Source: Prochlorococcus sp. AG-347-K16
Lineage (GTDB): Bacteria; Cyanobacteriota; Cyanobacteriia; PCC-6307; Cyanobiaceae
Assembly (NCBI GenBank): GCA_003281405.1
Contig: QCCD01000006.1
Location: 1-64,000, forward strand
Direction: 5' to 3'
Length of the DNA: 64,000 nt
The position numbers and the translations under genes are program-made. Below the pieces are notes generated by a model, which saw only the letters and a list, made by a program, of their open reading frames with translations, did not search any database and had not been told where the DNA came from. Of this stretch, positions 18,347-28,161 are shown one piece after another (position 1 is the first letter of the stretch; every line of letters begins with the position of its first letter).

Positions 18347-19132
18347 ATGTCTGGTTCTGGTGAGTGCAGACTTAAAGGTCTCTGTATTAAAGCTTCTCCA
18401 TTAGGCGAGCATGATAGATTAATAACTATCCTTACCGATGAGCAAGGGATTGTTAGATTAGCGGTACCTGGGGCTAGGCGTCCTAAAAGTAGTCTTGCCG
18501 CAGCTACTCCTTTAACATATTTAAGTATGCAGATTTTTGGGAAAAGAAATCTTAAATCTGTACGTCAACTTAAAATATTAAAAAGCTATTCTGGTTTAGG
18601 AAAAAATATTGAATGTCTTGCAGCCGCACAAGCAATAACTGAATTAACATTTTTATTAGTAGGTAATAATGACAAGCAACAAGACTATTTATCTTGTGTT
18701 CTTGCACATCTTGATAGGATTTATTTATATAAAGAGTCTCAAGAAGAAGATATTAAAATGCTCTCAATGAGTATTCAATCTTTAATACATCTTTTAGCCA
18801 TCGGGGGTATTAATTTACCAATTCATCATTGTTGTAAAACTGGAGAACCTATTATTCCACCTTTAGGAAATTGGGAATGGAGTTGTTATTATTTACCAAC
18901 TGAAGGGTTTTCATCCATAGAGGATCCTCAAAGTAATCTAAAAATAAATGCATCTGAAGTTGCTCTATTACAAAGACTTCTTTTCCCAGAATTACCAATA
19001 AAATCTAATGGTGACTTGTTGGGGCCAAAAAAAGTCTGGCTTAAAATTTTATTCATTATTGAGACATGGATCTCTAATCAATTAGAGAAGGATCTATCTT
19101 CGCTAAAAATGTTGAGAGAAATATATAGTTAG
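18347..19132 (+). CDS. recO: DNA repair protein RecO
   Basis: Loads RecA on SSB-coated DNA in the RecFOR pathway. The 261-residue protein starts with the OB-fold N-terminus (KGLCIKASPLGEHDRLITIL) followed by VRLAVPGARRPKSSLAAATP and a helical C-terminal domain with CKTGEPIIPP in the place where many RecO proteins carry a zinc ribbon. It begins directly after the deoC-like stop at 18346. Confidence 0.93.
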   Translation: MSGSGECRLKGLCIKASPLGEHDRLITILTDEQGIVRLAVPGARRPKSSLAAATPLTYLSMQIFGKRNLKSVRQLKILKSYSGLGKNIECLAAAQAITELTFLLVGNNDKQQDYLSCVLAHLDRIYLYKESQEEDIKMLSMSIQSLIHLLAIGGINLPIHHCCKTGEPIIPPLGNWEWSCYYLPTEGFSSIEDPQSNLKINASEVALLQRLLFPELPIKSNGDLLGPKKVWLKILFIIETWISNQLEKDLSSLKMLREIYS

Positions 19133-19217
19133 CATTTTCATGAAGCATTAAAAAATTTAAAAAATATGATCATGGCGCCTTTGCCTGTTAACTTAATAAA
19201 TAGTTAATTCAATTAAT

Positions 19218-20375
19218 GTGGTTCATATTGCCTGGTTGGGAAAAAAATCACCTTTTTGTGGAAATGTAACTTACGGTAATTCAACTACTCAGGAATTAAA
19301 GGCCAGAGGCCATAAAATTAGTTTTATTCATTTCGACAATCCCTCTGGTTCCAATTCATTAAACCCATTATTTCTTGCAAATGATCCTGATGTAAGTCTC
19401 CCATATTTAATTAAATCTCAAGTTTATACAATACCCTCACCAAGGGCAGAAAAAGAGCTAAGGCTATCATTGGAAAGATTAAAACCTGACATAGTACATG
19501 CAAGCCTAACTTTATCTCCTTTAGACTTTAGACTTCCAGAGCTTTGTAATGAACTTAATGTTCCTCTTATAGGAACATTTCATCCACCATTTGATGCAAA
19601 AAATAGAAATCTAACTGCGAGTACTCAACAATTAACATATCAACTTTATGCTCCCTCATTAGCAAAGTTCGATAAAATAATTATTTTTTCTGAACCTCAA
19701 AAAAATGTTCTTGAGAAATTAGGAGTACCTAAAGAAAAACAAATAATTATTCCAAACGGCGTTGATGAAAATATTTGGAAACCTTTTTGCGAAAAAAGTA
19801 AAAAATATGATCAGGTAAAAAACAAACTTGGAAATGAAAGAATCTTTATATATATGGGAAGGATTGCAAATGAGAAAAATATCGAGGCACTTTTACGTTC
19901 TTGGCGCCAAACAAAAACTCAAAATTGCAAATTAGTTATTGTTGGGGATGGACCAATGAAGCCAACACTTGAAAATAGTTTTTCTAACATTGGTAATGAG
20001 AAATTAATTTGGTGGGGTGCCGAATTAGATTTAGAAACTAGGATAGCAATAATGCAAATAGCAGAAGTATTTTTCTTACCAAGCTTAGTAGAAGGTTTAT
20101 CATTATCACTTTTAGAGGCGATGTCTGCTGGTACTGCTTGTGTAGCTACAGATGCCGGAGCTGATGGTGAAGTTTTAGATAACGGAGCAGGAATAGTAAT
20201 ATCAACCGATAATGTGGCTGCACAATTAAAAACTATAATCCCAATTCTTATAGAACACCCCTCATTTACAAAAGATCTTGGAGAAAAAGCTAGAGATCGT
20301 ATACTTGAGAGATACACGATTGCCAAAAATATAAATTCACTTTTAAAAGTTTATATGAAATTAAAAGATAATTGA
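19218..20375 (+). CDS. GT4 glycosyltransferase, possibly digalactosyldiacylglycerol synthase
   Basis: 385 residues with a GT-B fold. The start is a GTG at 19218. The N-terminus IAWLGKKSPFCGNVTYGNST resembles cyanobacterial DgdA-type enzymes as I remember them. The C-terminal GT4 donor domain has YMGRIANEKNIEALL, VIVGDGPMKPTL and the EX7E signature around FLPSLVEGLSLSLLEAMSAG. The DgdA identification is tentative; another lipid or cell-wall glycosyltransferase is possible. It is separated from recO by 85 bp and converges on proC. Confidence 0.8.
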   Translation: MVHIAWLGKKSPFCGNVTYGNSTTQELKARGHKISFIHFDNPSGSNSLNPLFLANDPDVSLPYLIKSQVYTIPSPRAEKELRLSLERLKPDIVHASLTLSPLDFRLPELCNELNVPLIGTFHPPFDAKNRNLTASTQQLTYQLYAPSLAKFDKIIIFSEPQKNVLEKLGVPKEKQIIIPNGVDENIWKPFCEKSKKYDQVKNKLGNERIFIYMGRIANEKNIEALLRSWRQTKTQNCKLVIVGDGPMKPTLENSFSNIGNEKLIWWGAELDLETRIAIMQIAEVFFLPSLVEGLSLSLLEAMSAGTACVATDAGADGEVLDNGAGIVISTDNVAAQLKTIIPILIEHPSFTKDLGEKARDRILERYTIAKNINSLLKVYMKLKDN

Positions 20376-20380
20376 AAAAA

Positions 20381-21193
20381 CTAACGAAACTCTTTACTTC
20401 GATTACTAGCTGAAACTATTGATTCGATTAATGCTGACCTTACACTCTTTTTTTCTAAAACCCTTAAAGCAGAAATAGTTGTTCCACCTGGAGAGGTTAC
20501 TAAATTTTTAAGCTCAGAAGTAGTAAGTTTATTTTGCTTTATAAGACAAATAGTCCCTAGTATCATTTCCATAACAAGTTCCTCTGAAATTATTTTTGGT
20601 AATCCCCCGCTTAATCCTCCATCACTTAATGCTTCTATAATTAAAGCAATAATTGCAGGACCTGATGAAGTTAAAGCTAAAAATATATCAAGGTAATCTT
20701 CAGTAAATTCATAAATTTTACTAGTATTTTCAAATAATTTTTTTGTAAATTGTTTCTGATCTTCTGTAATTACTTCTCCCCAAGAAATCCCTGTTAAACC
20801 TTTTCCAATAGTTATTGGAATATTTGTAACCACCCTCACACATTTATGATTAGGAAACTTTTGAGTAAGTCTATTTATGGAAACCCCTGCAAGAATTGAA
20901 ACTAATAAATTGTCCTTATTTTTTATATGATGAACCTCACTTATATCATTTAATTGTTGGGGTTTTATTGAAAGAAGTTTATATTGACAATCCCAAATTA
21001 TTTTTGACTCTTTAGAACCTGATTTATAAACGTTTATGTTATGTTTATAATTTTTTTTTATGTTTTTTAAACTTTTTTCTGTATTTACAACACAAAAAAC
21101 ATTCTCTGGCTCAATTAATTTGTTGTCTAATAGAGGGGTAACTATAGCACTTGCAATATTTCCAAAACCAATAATCGCAATTTTATCTGTCAC
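20381..21193 (-). CDS. proC: Pyrroline-5-carboxylate reductase
   Basis: Last step of proline synthesis, NADPH-dependent. The 270-residue protein starts IAIIGFGNIASAIVTPLL (Rossmann motif) and has the family C-terminal region ALTSSGPAIIALIIEALSDG and VTSPGGTTISALRVLE. It lies 7 bp downstream of sepF on the same strand, the arrangement found in many cyanobacteria. Confidence 0.96.
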   Translation of the reverse strand: MTDKIAIIGFGNIASAIVTPLLDNKLIEPENVFCVVNTEKSLKNIKKNYKHNINVYKSGSKESKIIWDCQYKLLSIKPQQLNDISEVHHIKNKDNLLVSILAGVSINRLTQKFPNHKCVRVVTNIPITIGKGLTGISWGEVITEDQKQFTKKLFENTSKIYEFTEDYLDIFLALTSSGPAIIALIIEALSDGGLSGGLPKIISEELVMEMILGTICLIKQNKLTTSELKNLVTSPGGTTISALRVLEKKSVRSALIESIVSASNRSKEFR

Positions 21194-21200
21194 AGATTAA

Positions 21201-21776
21201 TCATGAATAAGCACTTAATTTAGAATTACCCCATGCTGGTTCAGGAGTAGTATTTTTGCCCAAACTATATTGTGGTGTGTTTTCTGTAGTCACAGAAGAA
21301 GGAGAAGCTTCTTCTGGGGAAGAACTAGTTACATTTACACAACTTGGTGCAAAAAGAAAAATACTTTCACCGACTCTCTCTTGATGTCCATCAATTGCAT
21401 ATGTTCCCCCGGCAATAAAATCAACCGCTCTTTGAGCTTGATCAGGATCCATCATAGTTAAATTGAGAATTACAGTTTTTCTCTCTCTTAATGCTTGTAT
21501 AGCTTGAGGCATCTCATCAAAACTTCTTGGTTCCATTAAGCTTACTTCTGAGGATGAATTTGAGATTCCAGGCATACCAACTACTTTTGATGATCTGTTG
21601 TTATTCATAAAATCGAAGGGATTTGAATTTGCAAGGGCATTTGCATTCTTTGGATTTTTTTTGAAATTATTAATATCATTCAATTCATCATCTGAAGCAT
21701 AATCAAACTCATCAAAATCATCATCGAGATACTCATCGCCAGCAACAACTGCCTTTAATCTAGAAATAAGTGACAC
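21201..21776 (-). CDS. sepF: Cell division protein SepF
   Basis: Links FtsZ to the membrane and bundles its filaments. The 191-residue protein has an N-terminal amphipathic region ([20 protein letters not shown]), a low-complexity acidic linker, and the SepF core: [40 protein letters not shown] and [11 protein letters not shown]. It is followed by proC and preceded by pipY-pipX with a 149-bp gap. Confidence 0.95.
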   Translation of the reverse strand: MSLISRLKAVVAGDEYLDDDFDEFDYASDDELNDINNFKKNPKNANALANSNPFDFMNNNRSSKVVGMPGISNSSSEVSLMEPRSFDEMPQAIQALRERKTVILNLTMMDPDQAQRAVDFIAGGTYAIDGHQERVGESIFLFAPSCVNVTSSSPEEASPSSVTTENTPQYSLGKNTTPEPAWGNSKLSAYS

Positions 21777-21925
21777 CTTTTAAATCCTCTTGAAATTGAT
21801 TACTAAGGTTTAAGAACCTTGAGTAATAGATTCATTTTTTAAATGAATAAACTACCTATACTTAAATAACGTTAGTTGAACTTTACTGCAAGTTTATAGA
21901 TAAGATTTTTATAAAAAACAACTAA

Positions 21926-22561
21926 TTAGGATCTGCCTCCAAAAATTAATGATCCTAATCTTAACCAAGTTGATCCAGCGTCAATAGCTTCCTCCCAATC
22001 ACCTGACATCCCCATGGAACAATCTGGTAGTTGCAGAGAATCAGCTAGAGCGCGACATTTTTTGAACAAACCTGAATTTTCTTTAGAGCTAAGTCCTTTA
22101 GGATTGATAGTCATCAAACCCGTTAATGAAATATTTTTCAACTCTTGAATTTCTCTCCATTTCGAAATTAAAAATTCAGGATTAAAGCCTCCTTTAGTAG
22201 GGTCATCACTCAACTTAACCTGCAACATTATTAATGGATTTTTCTTCTCTTCACGTGAAATATTAGAAATCTTTTGCAACTTTTCAAATGAATCTACTGA
22301 ATGAATATATTTAAAATTTTGAACTATTTTTCTTATTTTATTACTTTGTATTCTTCCAATAAAATGCCAATTTATTTGTTTAAGATCTTGTAAGTTTAAT
22401 TGTTTTTCAAGCGCCTCTTGAACCTTACTTTCACCAAAATCCTTCTGACCTATATTTTGAATAGTCTTGATTTCTTGACTTTTAAATCCTTTACTTACCG
22501 CAAGAATATTTACATTTGATGGTATTTTATTTTTTATTTTTAAATAATTTGAAGTATTCAC
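21926..22561 (-). CDS. pipY: YggS/PipY-family PLP homeostasis protein
   Basis: PLP-binding alanine-racemase-fold protein (COG0325) affecting vitamin B6 and amino-acid balance. The 211-residue protein has ILAVSKGFKSQEI with the PLP lysine, INWHFIGRIQSNKIRKIV, and GMSGDWEEAIDAGSTWLRLGS at the end. It lies 3 bp after pipX, and the pair is a hallmark of cyanobacteria in which PipX and PipY are co-expressed. Confidence 0.95.
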   Translation of the reverse strand: MNTSNYLKIKNKIPSNVNILAVSKGFKSQEIKTIQNIGQKDFGESKVQEALEKQLNLQDLKQINWHFIGRIQSNKIRKIVQNFKYIHSVDSFEKLQKISNISREEKKNPLIMLQVKLSDDPTKGGFNPEFLISKWREIQELKNISLTGLMTINPKGLSSKENSGLFKKCRALADSLQLPDCSMGMSGDWEEAIDAGSTWLRLGSLIFGGRS

Positions 22562-22564
22562 ATT

Positions 22565-22831
22565 TTATAAGAAAGTTTGCGTAAATAAATTCTCCCATTT
22601 AGATAGTTCTTCAGATCCTTTTCTTCTAGCTTTTTGAAGGTTTAATTCGGCCTGATTACGGGCATCTAAATAAGGTATAACCTCAAAAAAAACTTCTCTC
22701 TGTCGGACTTCTACCAAAAAAAACATTTTTTGAGCGTATAAAGTCGCATAAATATCTCTCCCATCATTTCCAGGAGAAACTTGGTATAACATGCCAAATG
22801 TTGGATGGTTTAAATAACGCTCAGAACTCAA
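22565..22831 (-). CDS. pipX: PipX, PII-interacting NtcA coactivator
   Basis: 88-residue Tudor-like protein that shuttles between the nitrogen regulator NtcA and the PII signal protein according to 2-oxoglutarate. The sequence carries YLNHPTFGMLYQVSPGNDGR, YATLYAQKMFFLV and FEVIPYLDARNQAEL, which are unmistakable. It forms an operon with pipY and lies just downstream of the EcfT/CbiQ-like gene. Confidence 0.97.
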   Translation of the reverse strand: MSSERYLNHPTFGMLYQVSPGNDGRDIYATLYAQKMFFLVEVRQREVFFEVIPYLDARNQAELNLQKARRKGSEELSKWENLFTQTFL

Positions 22832-22850
22832 ACCTAAAATATTGTGTTAT

Positions 22851-23765
22851 TTATAATGCACCATACAGTTTTCTAAGAAAAATTGCTATGCAAATAAAAA
22901 AAATCGATAATGTATTAACAATTACATTGAGAGATTTTGAGGGATAAAGAGTTCTAAATCTGTTAGTTTTTATAATAATTTTTTTCTTTGAGAGTAATGA
23001 TTCTGCTCCATGATCAATTCTCAGAAATATATTTTGAAATAACCTTTCCACTAAGATTAATAAAACATTAAAGGATTTCTTTAGTCCTAAATTTCGAAAA
23101 TTTATTGATCTAACTGACACTGATTTAATGATATTTTGAAGTTCTTCCTGCACTAGAGGAATAAAACGTAATGCAATTAACAACTGAAAAAGCCACTTAC
23201 TAGTTGGTAATCCAATCTTTCTTAATGGATACATAAACCAACTTAATCCCCATACAATATCTTCCTGCAATGTGGTTAAAAGCATCAAATTCACACTATG
23301 AATAACGGTAAATATCAAAGTGGAGGTTTTAATTCCTAGTTCAAAAGCTTTTCTTGATAAGTTATAGGGACCAAAATTAATAAACCATATCTTCTGCGAA
23401 GGAATTTGCAAAATATTCCATTCTTTTTGGCTTTCCAGTATTACTTCCAACTCATTGGGATTTCTTAAGTAGCCATCAAGAGATTGAATATCAGACGAGG
23501 CAAGTATTGATATACATCCAACTAATAGTGATAGACATGAGAGAAAAAATAATGATCGCCACCATACTCTAGATGGCAATAAACTTAAAAAAGTAATTAA
23601 TAGTAAAAAACCAACTAAACTCAATCTCCATATTGGACCTGCCCAAATTGGAGTGATTAAAAATATCATTACCATAATTATTTTTAATCTACTATCTATA
23701 ATTCTTAGCCAACTTCTATTACCATGAACGTATTGACCAACAGAAAATTTAGTTAGCAAATTCAT
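22851..23765 (-). CDS. Energy-coupling-factor transporter transmembrane protein (EcfT/CbiQ family)
   Basis: 304-residue integral membrane subunit of an ECF-type vitamin or cofactor transporter. It has strongly hydrophobic segments near residues 28-45, 47-64, 70-92, 145-170, 190-205 and 275-300. LLIALRFIPLVQEELQNIIK is the conserved cytoplasmic helix that contacts the ATPases. No ATPase or S component lies nearby, so the substrate is open. Its start overlaps the der stop at base 23765. Confidence 0.85.
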   Translation of the reverse strand: MNLLTKFSVGQYVHGNRSWLRIIDSRLKIIMVMIFLITPIWAGPIWRLSLVGFLLLITFLSLLPSRVWWRSLFFLSCLSLLVGCISILASSDIQSLDGYLRNPNELEVILESQKEWNILQIPSQKIWFINFGPYNLSRKAFELGIKTSTLIFTVIHSVNLMLLTTLQEDIVWGLSWFMYPLRKIGLPTSKWLFQLLIALRFIPLVQEELQNIIKSVSVRSINFRNLGLKKSFNVLLILVERLFQNIFLRIDHGAESLLSKKKIIIKTNRFRTLYPSKSLNVIVNTLSIFFICIAIFLRKLYGAL

Positions 23766-25138
23766 TAATCTTTTTGAATTAACTCAATATTTTCTCTTTC
23801 GACTTCTTTATTTAAAGCTCTTTGCTGTTTTCCTCTCCAAAGTAAAATGAGGGGTGTGCCTTCAAAGCCTAAATTTACCCTAATTTGTTTTTCAATATAT
23901 CTTCTATAAGTTATTCCGAATAATTTAGGGTCATTCACAAAAAGAGTAAAAGTGGGAGGTTTATTCTTTACTTGAGTACCGTAATAAAGCCTACCTTGCT
24001 TGCCGCTTCTCTTCGTTGGGGGACTTTTCCAACTGATTGATTCTTTAAGTACTTCATTAACTACAGATGTTGTAACTCTTCTTCTATGTTGATTTACAGC
24101 ATTAAGAGCATGCTCAAAAATATTATCAACTCTTTGACCAGTTAGAGCAGATATAAAAATCATTTTTGACCAATGTAAAAAATAAAGTTTAGATCTAAGT
24201 TCTTTTTCTACTTGATAAATTGTTGAACTATTTTTTTCTACAAGATCCCATTTATTAACAACAATTATGCAAGCTCTGCCTTGTTCTTCTATGCGCCCAG
24301 CAAGCTTCTGGTCTTGATCAGTTACTCCATCTATAGCGTCTATAACTAAAACACAAACATCACTTCTATCTATAGATTTAAAAGCCCTATTAATACCAAA
24401 GAATTCAGTACCATATTTAACATTTTTCTTTCTTCTAATTCCTGCAGTATCAATAATTTTCCAATGATTATCACCTTTTTTAATAAGCGTATCTATTGAA
24501 TCAGTTGTCGTGCCACTTATATCACTAACTATTGCTCTTTTTTCTCCACAGATTGAATTTAACAAACTAGATTTACCAACATTAGGCCTACCTATAATTG
24601 ACATCATTATCTTTTCTTCATCATCCTTGATATTATTTTCAGGAAGTTCGTCAATAACGAGATCTAAAAGATCTCCAGTACCTGAACCATGAATAGCCGA
24701 AACAGGGTTAGGTTCGCCCAATCCTAATTTCCAGAACTCCGAAGCTAAGGATATTCCTAGATTGGTCGATTCGCATTTATTTACAGCAACAATTGTTTTA
24801 CAGCTTGAGTTTCTTAACCATTTTGCTATTGATAAATCCCCATCAGTAACGCCTTGATTCCCATCTACCACCAGTAACGCGAGTGAAGCCTCTTCTAGAG
24901 CCAAGAAGACTTGTGTCCTTATCTCTGGGAGAAATTCACTATCATCATCAAAAACTAAACCTCCAGTATCAACTATTTGAAACTCCTTACCTCCCCATGA
25001 AGCATTTTGATAAGTTCTATCTCTTGTAACACCAGGCTTATCAAATACTATTGCATCATTACTTTGGCAAAGACGATTAACTAAGGTAGATTTCCCAACG
25101 TTAGGTCTTCCGATAATTGCTATTGTAGGAAGAATCAA
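23765..25138 (-). CDS. der: Ribosome-assembly GTPase Der (EngA)
   Basis: Double-GTPase needed for 50S assembly. The 457-residue protein has two complete G domains: [16 protein letters not shown] near residue 8 and [14 protein letters not shown] near residue 184, each with its own DTGG or DTAG motif and N/TKxD motif (VNKCES, VVNKWD), then a KH-like C-terminal domain ([18 protein letters not shown]). Length is normal. Confidence 0.97.
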   Translation of the reverse strand: MILPTIAIIGRPNVGKSTLVNRLCQSNDAIVFDKPGVTRDRTYQNASWGGKEFQIVDTGGLVFDDDSEFLPEIRTQVFLALEEASLALLVVDGNQGVTDGDLSIAKWLRNSSCKTIVAVNKCESTNLGISLASEFWKLGLGEPNPVSAIHGSGTGDLLDLVIDELPENNIKDDEEKIMMSIIGRPNVGKSSLLNSICGEKRAIVSDISGTTTDSIDTLIKKGDNHWKIIDTAGIRRKKNVKYGTEFFGINRAFKSIDRSDVCVLVIDAIDGVTDQDQKLAGRIEEQGRACIIVVNKWDLVEKNSSTIYQVEKELRSKLYFLHWSKMIFISALTGQRVDNIFEHALNAVNQHRRRVTTSVVNEVLKESISWKSPPTKRSGKQGRLYYGTQVKNKPPTFTLFVNDPKLFGITYRRYIEKQIRVNLGFEGTPLILLWRGKQQRALNKEVERENIELIQKD

Positions 25139-25211
25139 TTCTTCTCTCCAAAGAAAATAGTATCCATTACAACTATACCTTTAATAGAATCATTTACCTT
25201 TTTCAAAAAAC

Positions 25212-25697
25212 TTATTTAATTTCTGGATCACCAAAATGTCCTTTAACTGGATTTACAGGTGGTGAACTAGGACTTGGCATTAATCCATTATCTTCTGAAA
25301 AACAATCATTTTCAATCGCCCAATAAATTAACCAATTTACTGCCGTCGCTCTTCTAGTTCTTCTTGGATAGAGTTCATTAATCTTATAGCCTTTAAAATT
25401 AAGAAAAATTTTCAATCCCTGTTTATACTCTTTTGGAATTGATCGAGTCAAATGTACTGAGGCTGGTCGCTCTGAAATGATTTGAGGAGCTTTTTCAAAT
25501 TTGTCTGACCAATAAGAAGGAGTTAATGCGCTAAAGGACCAATCATTTATAGAGAGTTCTTTAGTATAAAAAAGTCTTTCCCAAACCAATTCACAAACAA
25601 AAACATCACTAACCCTATCTTCGAGAACAAGAAATAATAGATCCTTACATATTGGCCATGTAAATTTATTTTCAACTAATTTTTCTTTTTTATACAT
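25212..25697 (-). CDS. DUF1823 family protein
   Basis: 161 residues, a cyanobacteria/plastid-lineage family of unknown function. Recognisable phrases are VSDVFVCELVWERLFY, SALTPSYWSDKFEKAPQIIS, YKQGLKIFLNFKGYKI and RRTRRATAVNWLIYWA. It shares one base with the cobI stop/start junction at 25697, so translation may be coupled to cobI upstream. Confidence 0.8.
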   Translation of the reverse strand: MYKKEKLVENKFTWPICKDLLFLVLEDRVSDVFVCELVWERLFYTKELSINDWSFSALTPSYWSDKFEKAPQIISERPASVHLTRSIPKEYKQGLKIFLNFKGYKINELYPRRTRRATAVNWLIYWAIENDCFSEDNGLMPSPSSPPVNPVKGHFGDPEIK

Positions 25698-26452
25698 TAA
25701 TCGAACCTTATCAAAATCAAAGAAAAATAAGGCATAAATTCCTTATTATATTGTGATGCATATTGAATAATTTGATCAGGCATCCCAACACTCAAAGCTA
25801 TTAATGTTGTATTGATGATATCCTCTTTTTTTAAAATTTCCCTAACTAAATTCCATCTTTTGCCAACTTTCATAATGGCCAATACCGTTTTATTTGCCTT
25901 ACTTTCTCTAATTAGGGTTGTTAGTTCAGATTCTGAAGAAGTGCATTCTTTGATGATTAATGTCTCGCCTTTTTTTACCAAATCAAACTCATTCAAAGCT
26001 GCTGCCGCTGAAATAGAGGAAATACCAGGTATTGTTTTGGTAATAATTTCAGCATGATTATTTTTTATTAACCTCAAGATATTAGAAGAACTTGCAAATA
26101 GTGAAGTATCTCCAAGACAAAGTAAAACAACTGATTCGCCATTTTGTATAAATTTCACAATTTTTTCTACAGCATTAGACCATATCTCATCTGGATCAAA
26201 ATCCTTCCTAGCCATTGGAAAGATGATAGGGATATTTTTTTTGAATTTGGTGTATTTCTTGACTATTTCCGCAGCAAAACTCTTTTTATTATCATCTGAT
26301 ATTGGGAAAACTATAACTTTCGCTTTTTTTATTGCATCCACAGCAGCAATTGTTAAAAGCGATGGATCTCCAGGGCCTACCCCAACGATGGTGAATGTTG
26401 GTAAATCAGTTTTATATGGATTAAGTAAACTTAAGAACTTTTTTATTATCAT
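25697..26452 (-). CDS. cobI: Precorrin-2 C20-methyltransferase
   Basis: SAM-dependent methylase of the corrin (vitamin B12) pathway. The sequence starts with a short cluster and then FTIVGVGPGDPSLLTIAAVD, the tetrapyrrole methylase motif. VVLLCLGDTSLFASSSNILR and IPGISSISAAAALNEFDLV are the C20-methylase core. I choose the ATG at 26452; an in-frame ATG at 26494 would overlap the upstream MiaE-like gene by 26 bp. Confidence 0.9.
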   Translation of the reverse strand: MIIKKFLSLLNPYKTDLPTFTIVGVGPGDPSLLTIAAVDAIKKAKVIVFPISDDNKKSFAAEIVKKYTKFKKNIPIIFPMARKDFDPDEIWSNAVEKIVKFIQNGESVVLLCLGDTSLFASSSNILRLIKNNHAEIITKTIPGISSISAAAALNEFDLVKKGETLIIKECTSSESELTTLIRESKANKTVLAIMKVGKRWNLVREILKKEDIINTTLIALSVGMPDQIIQYASQYNKEFMPYFSLILIRFD

Positions 26453-26468
26453 TTTTATTTTATTAACT

Positions 26469-27077
26469 TTAGCTATGTACCCTTGGTAATACAAAAGTTT
26501 CAGCTAGTATTGATGACTCAATTTCAGACAATTCCTGTAACCTTTTAAAAGTTTGATTTTTAGAGAATTTAGTTTGCGCTAGTTTCCAGTAAACTCCAAA
26601 ATGTCTTGCCTCACTCTCAAGCAGAGACTCATAAAGGGATTTAAAAGATTTATCTTCAGAATTCAGCGCAAGCAAGCTTAATCTTTCATGACTTCTTGCT
26701 TCAATAAGTCCTGCTATTAAGAAACTATCAAGCATTCTATTGGGCTCTCCCTTTCTTATATTCTTGGACAATTCAGCTCCATATGGAGGCGGTTTTAAGG
26801 ACTCAAGAGAATGTCCAAGATCCTTTAAAAAATAAAGTATTTTTTCAAAATGCTCTAATTCCTCTCTCGCTATTGGACTAAGAACTTCTGCCAGATTTGG
26901 TTCTGATGGATATCTAAACATCAATTGAATAGCTACTCCTGCTGCTTTTCTTTCACAATGAGCATGGTCAATAAGAATATCTATTGGATTAGATAATGCG
27001 AGTTTAATCCACTCATCTGAGGTAAATGACGATAAATATTTAATATGAGAAGTAGGCCTTTTAAAATCGACTAGCAT
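26469..27077 (-). CDS. miaE: MiaE-like tRNA hydroxylase (diiron)
   Basis: 202-residue ferritin-like diiron protein related to MiaE, which hydroxylates ms2i6A at position 37 of tRNA. Metal ligands are visible in HAHCERKAAGVAIQL, REELEHFEKIL, EARSHERLSLL and ESEARHFGVYW (paired E..ExxH motifs). The exact tRNA substrate is inferred from the family. Its start abuts the aroQ stop at 27078, so the genes may be coupled. Confidence 0.88.
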   Translation of the reverse strand: MLVDFKRPTSHIKYLSSFTSDEWIKLALSNPIDILIDHAHCERKAAGVAIQLMFRYPSEPNLAEVLSPIAREELEHFEKILYFLKDLGHSLESLKPPPYGAELSKNIRKGEPNRMLDSFLIAGLIEARSHERLSLLALNSEDKSFKSLYESLLESEARHFGVYWKLAQTKFSKNQTFKRLQELSEIESSILAETFVLPRVHS

Positions 27078-27518
27078 TTAATTTTTACTACTTAAATATC
27101 CAATAATTCCTTCAAGAGCTAAGGAATAACTTGATATGCCGAATCCACTAATAATTCCTATAGCTTTATCTGTAAGAAAAGATTCTTTACGAAAATCTTC
27201 TCTACTGAAAATATTTGAAATATGTAACTCTACAAAAGGAATTTTTGATCCAATTAAAGCATCGCGAATAGAAATCGAGGTATGAGTAAAAGCGCCAGCA
27301 TTTATAAGAATGCCCTGTATACTTTTTACAGAATCCTGAATTTTATCTACTATTTCTCCTTCGTGATTACTTTGAAAACATTCAAGATTTATACTCTTTT
27401 CTAGGGCAACTTTTGTTAGATCTTGTTCTATATCACTCAATGTTTTATTACCATATATTTCAGGTTCTCTAGTTCCCAATAAATTTAAATTTGGGCCATT
27501 TATCAATAAAATATTCAT
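27078..27518 (-). CDS. aroQ: 3-dehydroquinate dehydratase, type II
   Basis: Third step of the shikimate pathway. From the ATG at 27518 the enzyme has 146 residues, normal for type II. The N-terminus [21 protein letters not shown] and the segments [29 protein letters not shown] and [17 protein letters not shown] are diagnostic. A GTG at 27584 in the same frame would add 22 hydrophobic residues without family support. Confidence 0.96.
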   Translation of the reverse strand: MNILLINGPNLNLLGTREPEIYGNKTLSDIEQDLTKVALEKSINLECFQSNHEGEIVDKIQDSVKSIQGILINAGAFTHTSISIRDALIGSKIPFVELHISNIFSREDFRKESFLTDKAIGIISGFGISSYSLALEGIIGYLSSKN

Positions 27519-27620
27519 CATCAATAAAGTCTTTTCTTTACAAATGCTATCTAGAAAGAAACAAAAAAACCAAAACATTTTCACACAAAGTGTCCATTAA
27601 CTGATAAGTTCAAATAGTGG

Positions 27621-27702
27621 GGGTCGGTGCCCGAGTGGTTAAAGGGGGCGGACTGTAAATCCGCTGGCTCTGCCTACGTTGGTTCAAATCCAACCCGGCC
27701 CA
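27621..27702 (+). tRNA. tRNA-Tyr (anticodon GUA)
   Basis: Class II tRNA of 82 nt with a long variable arm. The acceptor stem pairs GGGTCGG (27621-27627) with CCGGCCC (27695-27701), allowing one G-T pair. The anticodon loop holds GTA within ACTGTAAAT. The T loop is GGTTCAAATCC. It lies 10 bp upstream of tRNA-Thr. Confidence 0.95.
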
Positions 27703-27712
27703 CTTTAAAATT

Positions 27713-27784
<72 letters not shown>

Positions 27785-27845
27785 TGGCCAAAAGCATTGC
27801 TACAAAAGAAATTATAAGAAATAAGGTAAGATTAATTTATAGCCG

Positions 27846-27863
27846 GATATATCTAGATATATC
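27846..27863. repeat. 18-bp perfect palindrome near the island left end
   Basis: GATATATCTAGATATATC reads the same on both strands. It lies 62 bp inside the island, beside the TGCACTAA repeats. It could be a binding site for a dimeric regulator or an excision factor; no binding data exist and AT-rich palindromes arise easily. Confidence 0.4.
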
Positions 27864-27879
27864 GACAATATAGCAATTC

Positions 27880-27902
27880 TGCACTAATATTTGCACTAAT
27901 TA
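27880..27902 (+). repeat. Left copy of the TGCACTAA double repeat
   Basis: Two direct copies of GCACTAAT spaced 11 bp apart form a 23-bp element. The same 23 bp recurs at 39352-39374 near the island right end with a single mismatch. A third single copy (CTGCACTAATTTT) occurs at about 27963. Paired short repeats inside both ends of an integrated element are typical of recombinase arm-binding sites, which I propose here. Confidence 0.55.
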
Positions 27903-27912
27903 CACTTTTAAA

Positions 27913-28047
27913 ATGACTAGTGCTAACAGCACTTCTTGGGAAAAAGAATTAAGAAAAAATATCTGCACTAATTTTGGTCGTGGGATTAGGGTGAATGGCG
28001 AAAATGGTGGTAGAACAAAACTTTTATATGGTTCCAAAAAATCTTAA
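27913..28047 (+). pseudogene. Short open frame, possible remnant of the element recombinase N-terminus
   Basis: A 44-residue frame beginning ATG at 27913 with WEKELRKNICTNFGRGIRVN and then NGGRTKLLYGSK. In tRNA-integrated elements the recombinase usually lies next to the tRNA, and many cyanobacterial tyrosine recombinases begin with a short WxxEL... region followed by a beta strand rich in K/R/L. The resemblance is weak. It may equally be a small gene of its own or noncoding. Confidence 0.25.
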
Positions 28048-28161
28048 TTAGATTTTTGTACATGCGGATTGGTGTTTTATTTTTTTTTAATAAATTATTA
28101 ACCTTATAAAGTTTCGAATTAAAATATAAACTAATCAATTCTCATATCCGAAAAATAGAAG

